From: Lachnospiraceae bacterium AM48-27BH
Lineage (GTDB): Bacteria > Bacillota > Clostridia > Lachnospirales > Lachnospiraceae
DNA: 23,468 bases
Assembly: GCA_003478355.1 (NCBI GenBank)
Contig: QUFC01000052.1
Location: 1-23,468, forward strand
Direction of reading: 5' to 3'
Position numbers and translations under genes: made by a program. Numbering within the stretch: the first letter of the stretch is position 1; each line of letters starts with the position of its first letter. The notes under the pieces were generated by a model. It had not been told where the DNA came from and ran no database searches. It saw only the letters and a program-made list of their open reading frames with translations. Below are positions 7,505 to 14,052 of this stretch, piece after piece.

Positions 7505-7629
7505 GGAAAATCCCCCTTTCCTCCCAAAAGGGCTGTGGCTGGTTAGTAGTTGCTTTTTATGATAGTAAGGGGCGGCAGCACTTTAGGCTGTCGCTCCTTG
7601 ACTGCCTAACTGCAAAACCGGGCGGGGCT

Positions 7630-7668
7630 GTCAACGGCGGGCGAAGCCCGTTCATCTTGACCGTTGAC
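7630..7668. repeat. Nested inverted repeats upstream of the sigma gene
   Basis: An outer inverted pair GTCAACGG (7630-7637) / CCGTTGAC (7661-7668) encloses a perfect small hairpin CGGGC-GAA-GCCCG (7638-7650). A further short hairpin (GTTTGC / GCAAAC, 7680-7701) follows next to the methyltransferase stop. They could be terminators or protein-binding sites; there is no U-run on either strand. Confidence 0.5.
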
Positions 7669-7708
7669 TGGCTCGGCCGGGTTTGCTATTTATCCGGCAA
7701 ACTTGAAT

Positions 7709-8476
7709 TTATTTTAAGCTATCACGTTTTACCTTTTTAAGCCTTACTATCATTACCATAGGAATTTCTTTATTGTTTTTGAAACATTCTTCATAAAATC
7801 CATCAATGACAAATCCAGCTCTGAAACAAAGGTTAAAAATATCTTGTATGGAACGATGATAATAAATCTGCTCCTCCGGCTGCCCTTCGATCGCTATATC
7901 ATAGTAACTGTGCGGTGTCATATATTTTTCAGTCAATGTGATAAAACAAGGGTGCTGCGTTGCAAAGACAAAAATCCCGTTTTCCTCCAATAGTTCATAA
8001 ACAGCCATAAAAAGCGGTTCAATATCCGTAATATCCATAATTGCCATATTAGAAACTGCTTTCGTAAAGGCTCGATTTCTTTTTAATCCTAATAAGCTTT
8101 CTCTATTGGTCGCATCCGCTACGCAAAACTCAATTTGTTTTGCATATTGTGATCGCCGTCTTTTAGCCAATTCTATCATTTTTTTGCTGTAATCAAAAGC
8201 GACGACCGAAGCGCCTCTCTGTGCAAGATACGAAGAATAATTTCCATTGCCGCACGCAATATCCAAAATGTAATCCGAAGGATCAGGAGAGAGAAGTTCC
8301 GTTACTTTGGGACGTACTACCTCTCTGTGAAATTCATTGGATTCGTCACCCATTGCATCATCCCAAAATTGTGCGTTTTTCTCCCAGATCTTTTTGCTTT
8401 CCTCTGTTCCCATGTTCTCTCCCACTCCCAAAATTTGCCTTTTTGCTTCCATTAAATCTTCCTTACTATATTCCAT
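7709..8476 (-). CDS. Class I SAM-dependent methyltransferase
   Basis: This 255-aa protein carries motif I LDIACGNGNYSSYLAQ (about residues 71-86), then VVAFDYSKKMIELAK (motif II), a post-motif ADAT and NMAIMDI (motif IV-like), the layout of the Methyltransf_11/25 group. The substrate cannot be read; the C-terminus (FATQHPCFITL, FNLCFRAGFVIDGFYEE) resembles small-molecule methyltransferases. The start ATG follows GGAGGG. It is more AT-rich than the mobilization genes and sits in the cargo block between a sigma-gene remnant and the intact sigma gene, which suggests acquisition as cargo. A link to tetracycline resistance is not implied. Confidence 0.85.
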   Translation of the reverse strand: MEYSKEDLMEAKRQILGVGENMGTEESKKIWEKNAQFWDDAMGDESNEFHREVVRPKVTELLSPDPSDYILDIACGNGNYSSYLAQRGASVVAFDYSKKMIELAKRRRSQYAKQIEFCVADATNRESLLGLKRNRAFTKAVSNMAIMDITDIEPLFMAVYELLEENGIFVFATQHPCFITLTEKYMTPHSYYDIAIEGQPEEQIYYHRSIQDIFNLCFRAGFVIDGFYEECFKNNKEIPMVMIVRLKKVKRDSLK

Positions 8477-8571
8477 TGTTACCCTCCATAACTTCTGATT
8501 GTTGCCGTCTTGACTATTATGTATCTTTTCTTTCCAAAATGGTATAGGCTTTTATTTTTATAATGCTGCAA

Positions 8572-8617
8572 AACTTTTCTTCTGTAAGGTATTCAAAGGA
8601 TATTTCCCTTTGCCGCC
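8572..8617 (-). pseudogene. Remnant of a second sigma-like gene
   Basis: Read on the minus strand these bases encode RRQREISFEYLTEEKF, which aligns with KHKREISLEYLTDEKH of the intact sigma gene at 7058-7504. A TAG stop lies directly upstream in frame and the similarity ends downstream, so only this conserved patch survives. It marks a recombination scar at the border between the methyltransferase and the XRE/tet block. Confidence 0.7.
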
Positions 8618-8649
8618 GCTATTGGAAAGCCAAAAGCAGCGGCTTTTTT
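8615..8649 (+). terminator. Terminator-like hairpin pointing rightwards
   Basis: GCCGCT (8615-8620) pairs with AGCGGC (8638-8643) and is followed on the plus strand by six T. No plus-strand gene precedes it, so it may be a leftover of rearranged DNA or act against antisense transcription. Confidence 0.45.
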
Positions 8650-8689
8650 ACGCGATATGACCGAAAAGACTAGAAAGCAGGATATGTCA

Positions 8690-8899
8690 TCATTTGTCAT
8701 TTCTTCTCAATGTAATAACTGCATGGCATATCAAGCCAAATACAAGAGAAAAACAGCCACCGCCAAATAGTGATGCTCCCCACCCTGCACCCGACATTGT
8801 CATAAAACCGCCAACAAAGAAAATACCAATGCCAAGAAATATCCCGACACCATAAAAAAGTCCAATTGCCATATCATACTTATTAAATTGTCGTTTCTC
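8690..8899 (-). pseudogene. Membrane domain of the XRE regulator, in the -1 frame
   Basis: The frame encodes EKRQFNKYD followed by two hydrophobic segments (about AIGLFYGVGIFLGIGIFFVGG and a second one ending in SLVFGLICHAVITL) and a basic RRNDK end. It has no ribosome binding site of its own and is entered exactly where the XRE gene has an A AAA AAG heptamer. A joined product would be 151 aa: an XRE DNA-binding domain plus a two-helix membrane anchor, a known architecture. It is either a frameshifted gene or the -1 product of programmed frameshifting. Confidence 0.6.
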
Positions 8900-9144
8900 T
8901 TTTTTTCACATGTTTCCATTTTTGTTATTACCTCCTTCGCAAAATCGTCCATGTGGACTCCAAAAAGAAAACAAATTTTTTTCAACGTATTTAAATCGGG
9001 TTCATTAACATCTCTCTCCCAATTCGATAGCGCCTGCCGGGTAACATTCAATTTCCCAGCCAGTTCTTCCTGTGTCATTCCCGATTGTGTTCGCAGATGA
9101 CGTATTTGCTTTCCTGTTGTAATATCCGTCTGTTTCTGGTTCAA
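8800..9144 (-). CDS. XRE-family HTH regulator (zero-frame product)
   Basis: The 114-aa frame starts MNQKQTDITTGKQIRHLRTQ with TTG at 9144, chosen because AGAGGAGG lies 7 nt upstream. Residues about 11-66 are a Cro/C1 helix-turn-helix (QEELAGKLNVTRQALSNWE is turn plus recognition helix). Up to Lys82 it looks like a normal gene. Beyond that the zero frame reads through the coding region of the membrane domain in the wrong phase and ends in a T-rich artificial hydrophobic tail. It lies directly downstream of tet, possibly co-transcribed. Confidence 0.75.
   Translation of the reverse strand: MNQKQTDITTGKQIRHLRTQSGMTQEELAGKLNVTRQALSNWERDVNEPDLNTLKKICFLFGVHMDDFAKEVITKMETCEKKRNDNLISMIWQLDFFMVSGYFLALVFSLLAVL
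8899..8905 (-). promoter_or_regulatory. Slippery heptamer A AAA AAG at the frame junction
   Basis: In the XRE frame the codons are GAA AAA AAG (residues 80-82), giving the canonical X XXY YYZ heptamer in the correct phase. A -1 slip here continues GAG AAA CGA straight into the membrane domain. The same run of seven A is also where a one-base loss would produce the same arrangement. Confidence 0.5.
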
Positions 9145-9225
9145 AATGGTTCCTCCTCTCTGATGCTGATTTTATCAATGATATTTCGCAATAGCCAGCA
9201 ATGAACGTTTGCATTGCGCAAGATG

Positions 9226-11145
9226 TTACATTATCTTCTGAAACATATGCCGGATCTTGTCTAAACGGCTGTTCGGGCGGCGTGGCTGAAACACAGGCTC
9301 GCCGGAAGTTTCCTGATACCCTTTTAATTCTGTAATGCAGACACTTCTTCCATTTGTATAAAAATTCAAATCATTTCTATATTCACCAATACAACGGGCA
9401 GGGATTTCCCCCTTAAAAATAACTTCATCTTTTTCAAGTCTGGTTGATTCAATGATTGCGCAATACTTTGGTGCGTCATTATAAGCCCGTGAAAGATATT
9501 CCTGCGGTGCAAAAAGGGTAAAGGAAAGGTATGGTTCCAACAGTTGTGTTCCTGCTTTTTTCAATGCCTGCTCCAACACGACAGGCGCAAGAAAACGAAA
9601 ATCAGCGGGGGTGCTGACCGGGCTGTAATAAACTCCATAATCAAAACAAATTTGGCAGTCTGTCACTCCCCAGCCATATAAGCCCTGCTCCATTCCATAA
9701 CGCACACCCTCCATGACGGCATTTTGAAAACTTTGGTTTAAATAGCCGAGAGATACCTCGCTTTTATATTGTGTTCCGCTTCCAACAGGAAGCGGTGTTA
9801 CAGTCAAACCAATAGATGCCCAAAACGGATTCGGCGGCACTTCAATATGAATCGTGTAGCTCGCTTTTTTTTGCGGTCTTTCCAGATAAATAACCGAAGG
9901 CTCTTTCATAGCCACGCCCACATGATATTTTTCTTCTAATAGCGAACAAATAACTTCTAACTGTACTTTTCCCAAAAAAGATAATATAATCTCATGTGTA
10001 ACAGTATCAATGTCAAAATGCAAAAGAGGGTCTGTATCAGCAATCTCTGTGAGGGCATTTAACAGGGCTTCCCTTTGCTCCGGCTTTTGCGGCTCTACCG
10101 TTGTCCGAAGTAATGGCATGGGATTATCAATCCGTGTTTTGTGAGGCAGGAGTTTTTCATTTCCCAGAATGTCGTTCAGTTTCAAAGTATCATCAGCTAA
10201 AATAACAATTTCTCCCGGACAGGCATGGTCAACCGGGACGATTTCACCATTTGACGGAATACACATTTCTGTAATCTTTATTTTTTCCTTTTTTGACAGC
10301 AGCAGGGTATCCCGTAAATGGAGCGTCCCATGATACAGGCGTAAATAAGAAAGCCGTTTTTTCCGCTCTGTATACTCAACCTTAAAAACATATCCACATA
10401 ATTCAGACTGAATATCGTCTGTTTCTGTAATGAAAGTTTCTGTAATCGCTTCAATCAGTTTTTCTGTTCCTAAATTGTCTTTTGCACTCCCATGATAAAC
10501 AGGAAACAAAGAGCAGCATCTGGTTCTTTTGCACTTTTCATATTGTAATTCCTGTATATCCAAAGAATCCTCTGCAACATATCGTTCTAATAGTTCATCG
10601 CTTCCGGAAATAATCATATCCCATTTGTCCAAATCAGAAATATCGGTCATGGTTATCTTTGGCGACAGGGAAACCTCCTGCATGACAATCATATCACTGG
10701 TAAGTTTATCTTTAATGCTTTGGTAAACACGCCGCAGGTCGATCCCATTTTGGTCTATCTTATTTATAAAGATAATTGTCGGAATGTCCATTTTCTGAAG
10801 CGCATGGAATAATATACGGGTTTGTGCCTGTACGCCGTCTTTTGCCGAAATGACTAAAACAGCTCCGTCAAGGACAGATAAAGAGCGGTATGCTTCGGTT
10901 AAAAAATCCATATGACCGGGAGTGTCCACGATATTGATTTTATAATCATTCCAGCAAAAAGAAGTAACCGCTGTCTGAATGGTAATTCCGCGCTGCCGTT
11001 CCAAAATCATAGTGTCTGTTCTTGTAGTTCCTTTATCCACGTTTCCTTGTTCCGCAATCGCTCCACTGGTGTACAGCAGGCTTTCCGTCAATGTTGTTTT
11101 TCCTGCGTCTACATGGGCGAGAATTCCAATATTGATTATTTTCAT
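9226..11145 (-). CDS. tet(32): Tetracycline-resistance ribosomal protection protein, Tet(32)-like
   Basis: This 639-aa translational GTPase resembles EF-G and releases tetracycline from the 70S ribosome. G1 is AHVDAGKT (10-17), followed by the RGITIQ switch, DTPGHMDF (G3) and NKID (G4). The C-terminal part holds [34 protein letters not shown] and the end [18 protein letters not shown], all typical of Tet(M)/(O)/(W)/(32)/(S). From memory the sequence fits Tet(32) best; a Tet(O/W/32) mosaic cannot be excluded without alignment. The full length is intact. ATG follows AAAAGGAGGACAATCAC, and upstream is a complete Tn916-like attenuator leader. Confidence 0.93.
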   Translation of the reverse strand: MKIINIGILAHVDAGKTTLTESLLYTSGAIAEQGNVDKGTTRTDTMILERQRGITIQTAVTSFCWNDYKINIVDTPGHMDFLTEAYRSLSVLDGAVLVISAKDGVQAQTRILFHALQKMDIPTIIFINKIDQNGIDLRRVYQSIKDKLTSDMIVMQEVSLSPKITMTDISDLDKWDMIISGSDELLERYVAEDSLDIQELQYEKCKRTRCCSLFPVYHGSAKDNLGTEKLIEAITETFITETDDIQSELCGYVFKVEYTERKKRLSYLRLYHGTLHLRDTLLLSKKEKIKITEMCIPSNGEIVPVDHACPGEIVILADDTLKLNDILGNEKLLPHKTRIDNPMPLLRTTVEPQKPEQREALLNALTEIADTDPLLHFDIDTVTHEIILSFLGKVQLEVICSLLEEKYHVGVAMKEPSVIYLERPQKKASYTIHIEVPPNPFWASIGLTVTPLPVGSGTQYKSEVSLGYLNQSFQNAVMEGVRYGMEQGLYGWGVTDCQICFDYGVYYSPVSTPADFRFLAPVVLEQALKKAGTQLLEPYLSFTLFAPQEYLSRAYNDAPKYCAIIESTRLEKDEVIFKGEIPARCIGEYRNDLNFYTNGRSVCITELKGYQETSGEPVFQPRRPNSRLDKIRHMFQKIM

Positions 11146-11183
11146 GTGATTGTCCTCCTTTTACAGCCCCAAAAGGGCATAAA

Positions 11184-11220
11184 AATCCCCAGCAGTAAAA
11201 TACTTTTACCACTGGGGATT
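11184..11220 (-). terminator. Attenuator hairpin just before tet
   Basis: AATCCCCAG (11212-11220) pairs with CTGGGGATT (11184-11192) around a GU-rich inner stem, followed by a short T-run and the GCCCTTTTGGGGC hairpin. This is the arrangement of the tet(M) leader in Tn916, where transcription is attenuated unless tetracycline slows translation of a leader peptide. Confidence 0.75.
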
Positions 11221-11250
11221 ATAATTTGCGGACATACACATATACAGCAT
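11206..11250 (-). CDS. Leader peptide proximal to tet
   Basis: A 14-codon frame encodes MLYMCMSANYNPQW and ends at TAA inside the 5' arm of the attenuator hairpin. Translation through it would disrupt the hairpin, coupling ribosome speed to read-through. Its ribosome binding site is poor (ACAGGTG). Confidence 0.55.
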   Translation of the reverse strand: MLYMCMSANYNPQW

Positions 11251-11303
11251 ACACCTGTTTGTGATTGCTGTTTTTCGGATATGTCAAAATTGATAAGGCA
11301 AAA

Positions 11304-11400
11304 GTATTCTTAAATTGGGTACAAAAAACCAAGCCCCCACAAAAGGGACTATCATAATCCTTTGTTCCCACTATTTGATTATAGTTTTATTTAAGAATAC
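11304..11400 (-). promoter_or_regulatory. Leader inverted repeat and early terminator of tet
   Basis: GTATTCTTAAAT (11389-11400, minus strand) and ATTTAAGAATAC (11304-11315) form a perfect 12-bp inverted repeat. Between them is a smaller GC-rich structure (AGTCCC with GGGGCT, near 11334-11350) followed by six T (11323-11328). The first arm lies within the MRQGILK leader frame, so ribosome position could choose between the structures. The arrangement matches the Tn916 tet(M) upstream region as I remember it. Confidence 0.65.
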
Positions 11401-11410
11401 CTTGCCGCAT
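11387..11410 (-). CDS. Promoter-proximal leader peptide of tet
   Basis: ATG after AAAAAAGGAG opens a 7-codon frame, MRQGILK, ending at TAA. It has a much better ribosome binding site than the second leader peptide and overlaps the first arm of the long inverted repeat. A near-identical short peptide precedes tet(M) in Tn916. Confidence 0.6.
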   Translation of the reverse strand: MRQGILK

Positions 11411-11439
11411 ATTTTTTACTCCTTTTTTGGAATGATGCT

Positions 11440-11445
11440 ATTATA
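11440..11445 (-). promoter_or_regulatory. tet promoter (-10)
   Basis: TGATATAAT is an extended -10 with a perfect TATAAT, 29 bp before the MRQGILK start codon. The -35 region (about 11463-11468, TTTCTT) is weak, which the TG extension may compensate. Confidence 0.65.
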
Positions 11446-11507
11446 TCACATTAGTTTTAGGAAAGAAAGTACCTAAAAGAAATTTTTCTTCCCCTTATAT
11501 GTAACAA

Positions 11508-11750
11508 TCATACCGACTTTCTGGCGTTCAGAATGGTTTCTGCTGTCTGCTGTGGTGTTTGGTTGGAATTGTCCAGCCAAAAGCCGATCCGTGGTGTTGT
11601 CTGCATAAATGTATCGTATAAGGTTTCAACCGTAAAGCCGGAATAGCCTGTTTTCTCCCTGTATCGTTCCCTTCCTTTTATTGTTTCCACATCTGGACAA
11701 AGAACGACAACCTCAACAGGGTATTTATGCGGCACAAAAAATATGTACAT
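11508..11750 (-). pseudogene. C-terminal fragment of a P-loop kinase-like protein
   Basis: The 80-codon frame has VEVVVLCPDVETIKGRE, RYREKTGYSGFTVETLYD and TPRIGFWLDNSNQTPQQTAE. This matches my recollection of the C-terminal half of small zeta-toxin/phosphotransferase-like P-loop kinases found beside resistance genes. The Walker A half is missing, there is no ribosome binding site for MYIFFVPHKY, and the DNA upstream is unrelated, so it is treated as a 5'-truncated remnant. Confidence 0.6.
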
Positions 11751-11866
11751 GTAACTAATTCAACACATTTATAATTTGAATAGGGACATTATAGCATTTA
11801 CTAAATACAAATTCAATGTATACGGAAATAAAGATATAAGGAGTGGGAAGGATTCCGCCGTAGTCG

Positions 11867-11908
11867 GCATTGTAGGAAAATCCAAAAGTTTAGATTTTCC
11901 CACAATGC
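11867..11908. repeat. 16-bp inverted repeat at the border of the tet block
   Basis: GCATTGTAGGAAAATC (11867-11882) and GATTTTCCCACAATGC (11893-11908) pair with a single mismatch around a 10-nt loop. A smaller hairpin (GCCG/CGGC, near 11857-11868) abuts it. No U-run follows on either strand. The 230 bp between the kinase fragment and the Maff2 fragment hold no other feature I can support. Confidence 0.6.
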
Positions 11909-11980
11909 TTATCTTTTGGTCTTTGGTTCGGAATAGTGTAGTGCTGGCGGTCTATCTCTTGTTTTCGGTTGCTTGCTTCC

Positions 11981-12121
11981 TTACCGTACATGAGCATTTG
12001 CACCCGGATTGTCGTTGCCGTAGCCCTCCAAGAGGTTGATAACGCCCCAGATACCAAGACCTGCACCAAGCGCGATTACCAAAGTCTGTAAAACGTCGAT
12101 TGCAGAATTGAAAAATGCCAT
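11981..12121 (-). pseudogene. Truncated Maff2-family conjugation membrane protein
   Basis: The frame starts MAFFNSAIDVLQTLVIALGA after AGTGAGGAC and encodes a hydrophobic helix and GIWGVINLLEGYGNDNPGA. This is the N-terminal part of Maff2, a small VirB2-like membrane protein encoded after VirD4 in Clostridial conjugative elements. After NPGA the sequence leaves the family and stops 5 codons later, at 46 aa. The second transmembrane segment is missing. The genes normally following (VirB6, VirB4 and others) are absent, so the transfer operon has been deleted from here on. Confidence 0.8.
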
Positions 12122-12185
12122 AAATTGTCCTCACTTTCTGCCGCGTTGCGGCTGTAAAAATATGAATTGTCTGATTTTGGGTATG

Positions 12186-12215
12186 AAAAAAGCCGCCTGT
12201 GTCTGATAGGCGGCT
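12186..12215 (-). terminator. Terminator between VirD4 and Maff2
   Basis: AGCCGCC / GGCGGCT stem of 7 bp with an 11-nt loop, followed on the minus strand by TTTTTT. The 197-bp spacer also has an isolated AAAGGAGG just after the VirD4 stop with no ATG, GTG or TTG at a useful distance. Confidence 0.65.
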
Positions 12216-12318
12216 GTCCCCGCGGCTTCCTGCCACGCCTGCCCCATGAGTAGGGGCGCGTACCATGTAGCCTGTGTTGATATTTCTGATAATTTCCTCC
12301 TTTCGGCGTGTCTATGGG

Positions 12319-13572
12319 TTATTCTAAATCGGCTGCGTCCAGTTCGTAGTAGTCAAATACTTCGTCCGGCTTCACAATAGCGGGGCGGCGTTTGATATGC
12401 TTCTCCATGTCAAAAGCGTTTTTCGGGTCAGCGTCAGAAAGGTATCTGTAATTGGGGTGCTTCGTTATATCGAATTTGTCCGAAAAGAACGGGCGCACAC
12501 CGCGTAGCTGCAAGATACATTTCCCACCGTCCATAACAGCGATTTCGTCCTGTGTCATCAGCTCTTTTCCTAATTTCTGATAGTTCAGCCCGTAGGATTT
12601 CTGATTGCTGCGGGTTTCGGAAGTGTTGAAGCTGTCAATGGTTTCCTTTCCCAAAAGCTCTGACATTTCCTTTAGCGTGGTTTTCTCCTTGCCGCCCAAG
12701 AACATGGTTGTATCGCAGTTACCGACTATGGTATCGGCATTGTCCTTGTAAATCGCCTTTAGCTGTGACTGCGACTGCAAAATAATAGAAGCCGATATTT
12801 CACGGCTTCGTATGGTGGCAATGAGCTTTTCAAATTTTGGTATCTGCCCGATATTTGCAAACTCGTCAAGCAGGCAGCGCACATGAACGGGAAGCCTGCC
12901 GCCGTACACATCATCAGCCTTATCACACAAGAGGTTGAAAAGCTGCGTGTAGAGGATAGACACAACAAAGTTGAACGTATCGTCCGTATCAGAAATGATA
13001 ACGAACAGTGCCGTTTTGCGGTCGCCTATGGTGTCAAGCTCCATTTCGTCGGTTTCCATTAGTTCGCGCAGTTCCCGTATGTCAAACGGGGCAAGCCGCG
13101 CACCGCAGGAAATGAGAATAGAGCTTCGGGTCTTTCCTGCGGACAGCAGAAATTTCTTATACTGGCGTACTGCAAAATGCTCCGGGTCTTTTTCCTCCAA
13201 GCGTTCAAACATAAGGTCAACCGGGCTTTGAAATTCCGGGTCGTCCTCACGGGCTTCCGACGCATTTATCATTTCAAGCAGCGTCGTGAAATTCTTTTCG
13301 GCTTCCGGGGCTTCATACCAGATATAGCCGATAAGGGCGCAGTAAAAAAGCCGTTCCGACTTCACCCAGAAATCCTCCCCGGATTTTTCCCCGTCGCCTT
13401 TGGTGTTGGCGATAATGGTATTTACCAGTTTCAAAATATCCTTTTCGCTGCGGAGATAGGCAAAGGGATTGTAGCGCATGGATTTCTTGAAGTTAATCGT
13501 GTTCAGCACCTTTATCCTGTACCCGCCACGCTGCAAGAGCTTTCCACACTCCACAAGCACTGTCCCTTTCGG
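12319..13572 (-). pseudogene. VirD4/TraG-type coupling protein, C-terminal part
   Basis: From PKGTVLVECGKLLQRGGY onward this is the type IV coupling ATPase that brings relaxase-DNA complexes to the mating channel. Walker B is visible in CLLDEFANIGQIPKFEK, followed by ATIRSREISASIILQSQSQL and the family's C-terminal region. The N-terminal membrane anchor and Walker A are missing here; they lie at 22966-23226 across the inserted element. The frame remains open to a TTG at 13620, which adds 16 codons of element DNA, but has no good ribosome binding site. Such a product could not bind ATP normally. Confidence 0.93.
13565..13572. repeat. Left attachment-site core of the inserted element
   Basis: CCTTTCGG on the plus strand (CCGAAAGG on the minus strand) lies exactly where VirD4 homology begins and is repeated at 22985-22992. 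Removing the DNA between the copies restores the reading of Thr-Asp-Pro-Lys-Gly-Thr-Val-Leu. Confidence 0.8.
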
Positions 13573-13621
13573 AAGCGTTTCGTCAAGATAGAAAACGGAA
13601 AAGTCACAAATTATTTTCAAT

Positions 13622-13801
13622 TCAGAAATTCGCCGCTTTCACATCATCACGCATTAACCGCTTCATCTTGTCCTCTAAGGTGTCCTTGCTTTCCTTGCTG
13701 AAATGAACGCCGATAACATAGGTGGTGTTTCCCATTCTCATGTTGAATGTTCCTACCGGGGTTGCCTTGTGTGCTTTTGCTGTGGTTGTGTTCTGTGTCA
13801 T
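13622..13801 (-). CDS. TnpW-like small protein of the inserted element
   Basis: The 59-aa product starts MTQNTTTAKAHKATPVGTFN after AAGGAGG and continues with RMGNTTYVIGVHFSKESKDT and a helix LEDKMKRLMRDD. The strand-then-DKM-helix plan is that of TnpW, though the sequence is distant from the copy at 2180-2362. It is the last gene before the left end. It is preceded by a large hairpin with a U-run. Confidence 0.7.
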   Translation of the reverse strand: MTQNTTTAKAHKATPVGTFNMRMGNTTYVIGVHFSKESKDTLEDKMKRLMRDDVKAANF

Positions 13802-13824
13802 GCAATACCTCCTTGAAATGGAAA

Positions 13825-13903
13825 AAGCCAGACAGGGTGTGTGGTCGGCAACGAAGTCCGGCAACGGACTTCAAAAAACCTCGAACATAGTCCTATCTGG
13901 CTT
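13825..13903 (-). terminator. Hairpin with U-run just before the TnpW-like gene
   Basis: AAGCCAGATAGG (13892-13903, minus strand) pairs with the 3' arm at 13825-13836 with one mismatch, and the loop contains a perfect GAAGTCCG-TTGC-CGGACTTC hairpin (13853-13872). A run of five T spans the stem end, and the TnpW-like start codon is 24 nt further. Confidence 0.65.
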
Positions 13904-14040
13904 ATTTACTATTTTTACTTTTTTCTTTGATTTCTCCGTTGCTTTTGTTGCCAGAGAAGAAAATCCCTTGTAAATAAAGGACTTTTAAGAGATTTGCCCT
14001 GCAACGGACTTGACAACGGGGTAGCAACATAGTCGGCAAC
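13844..14040. repeat. GTTGC-type iterated repeats downstream of vapE
   Basis: On the minus strand GTTGCCGAC occurs at 14032-14040 and 13844-13852, and the 11-mer AAGTCCGTTGC at 14001-14011 and 13861-13871, with a further GTTGC and GTTGTC near 14015-14029. Iteron-like repeats beside a helicase/primase module could mark a replication origin; alternatively they are just scars. The 251-bp gap 13802-14052 holds no gene beyond a weak frame. Confidence 0.4.
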
Positions 14041-14052
14041 ACGGTCATTTTT

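Noticed and set aside
11776..12039. Plus-strand open frame of 87 codons (MNRDIIAFTKYKFN...)
   Set aside because: It has no ribosome binding site, runs antisense through the Maff2 fragment and the 16-bp inverted repeat, and resembles no family I know.
12131..12247. Possible 38-aa minus-strand gene between VirD4 and Maff2 (MGQAWQEAAGTAAYQ...)
   Set aside because: A protein-like frame, but its ATG has no ribosome binding site and the terminator at 12186-12215 lies inside it. The AAAGGAGG at about 12298-12305 is too far away.
13572..13620. TTG-started 433-aa coupling-protein variant as a genuine gene
   Set aside because: Its first 16 codons are element-end DNA, the ribosome binding site is poor and Walker A is lacking; better described as a gene fragment.
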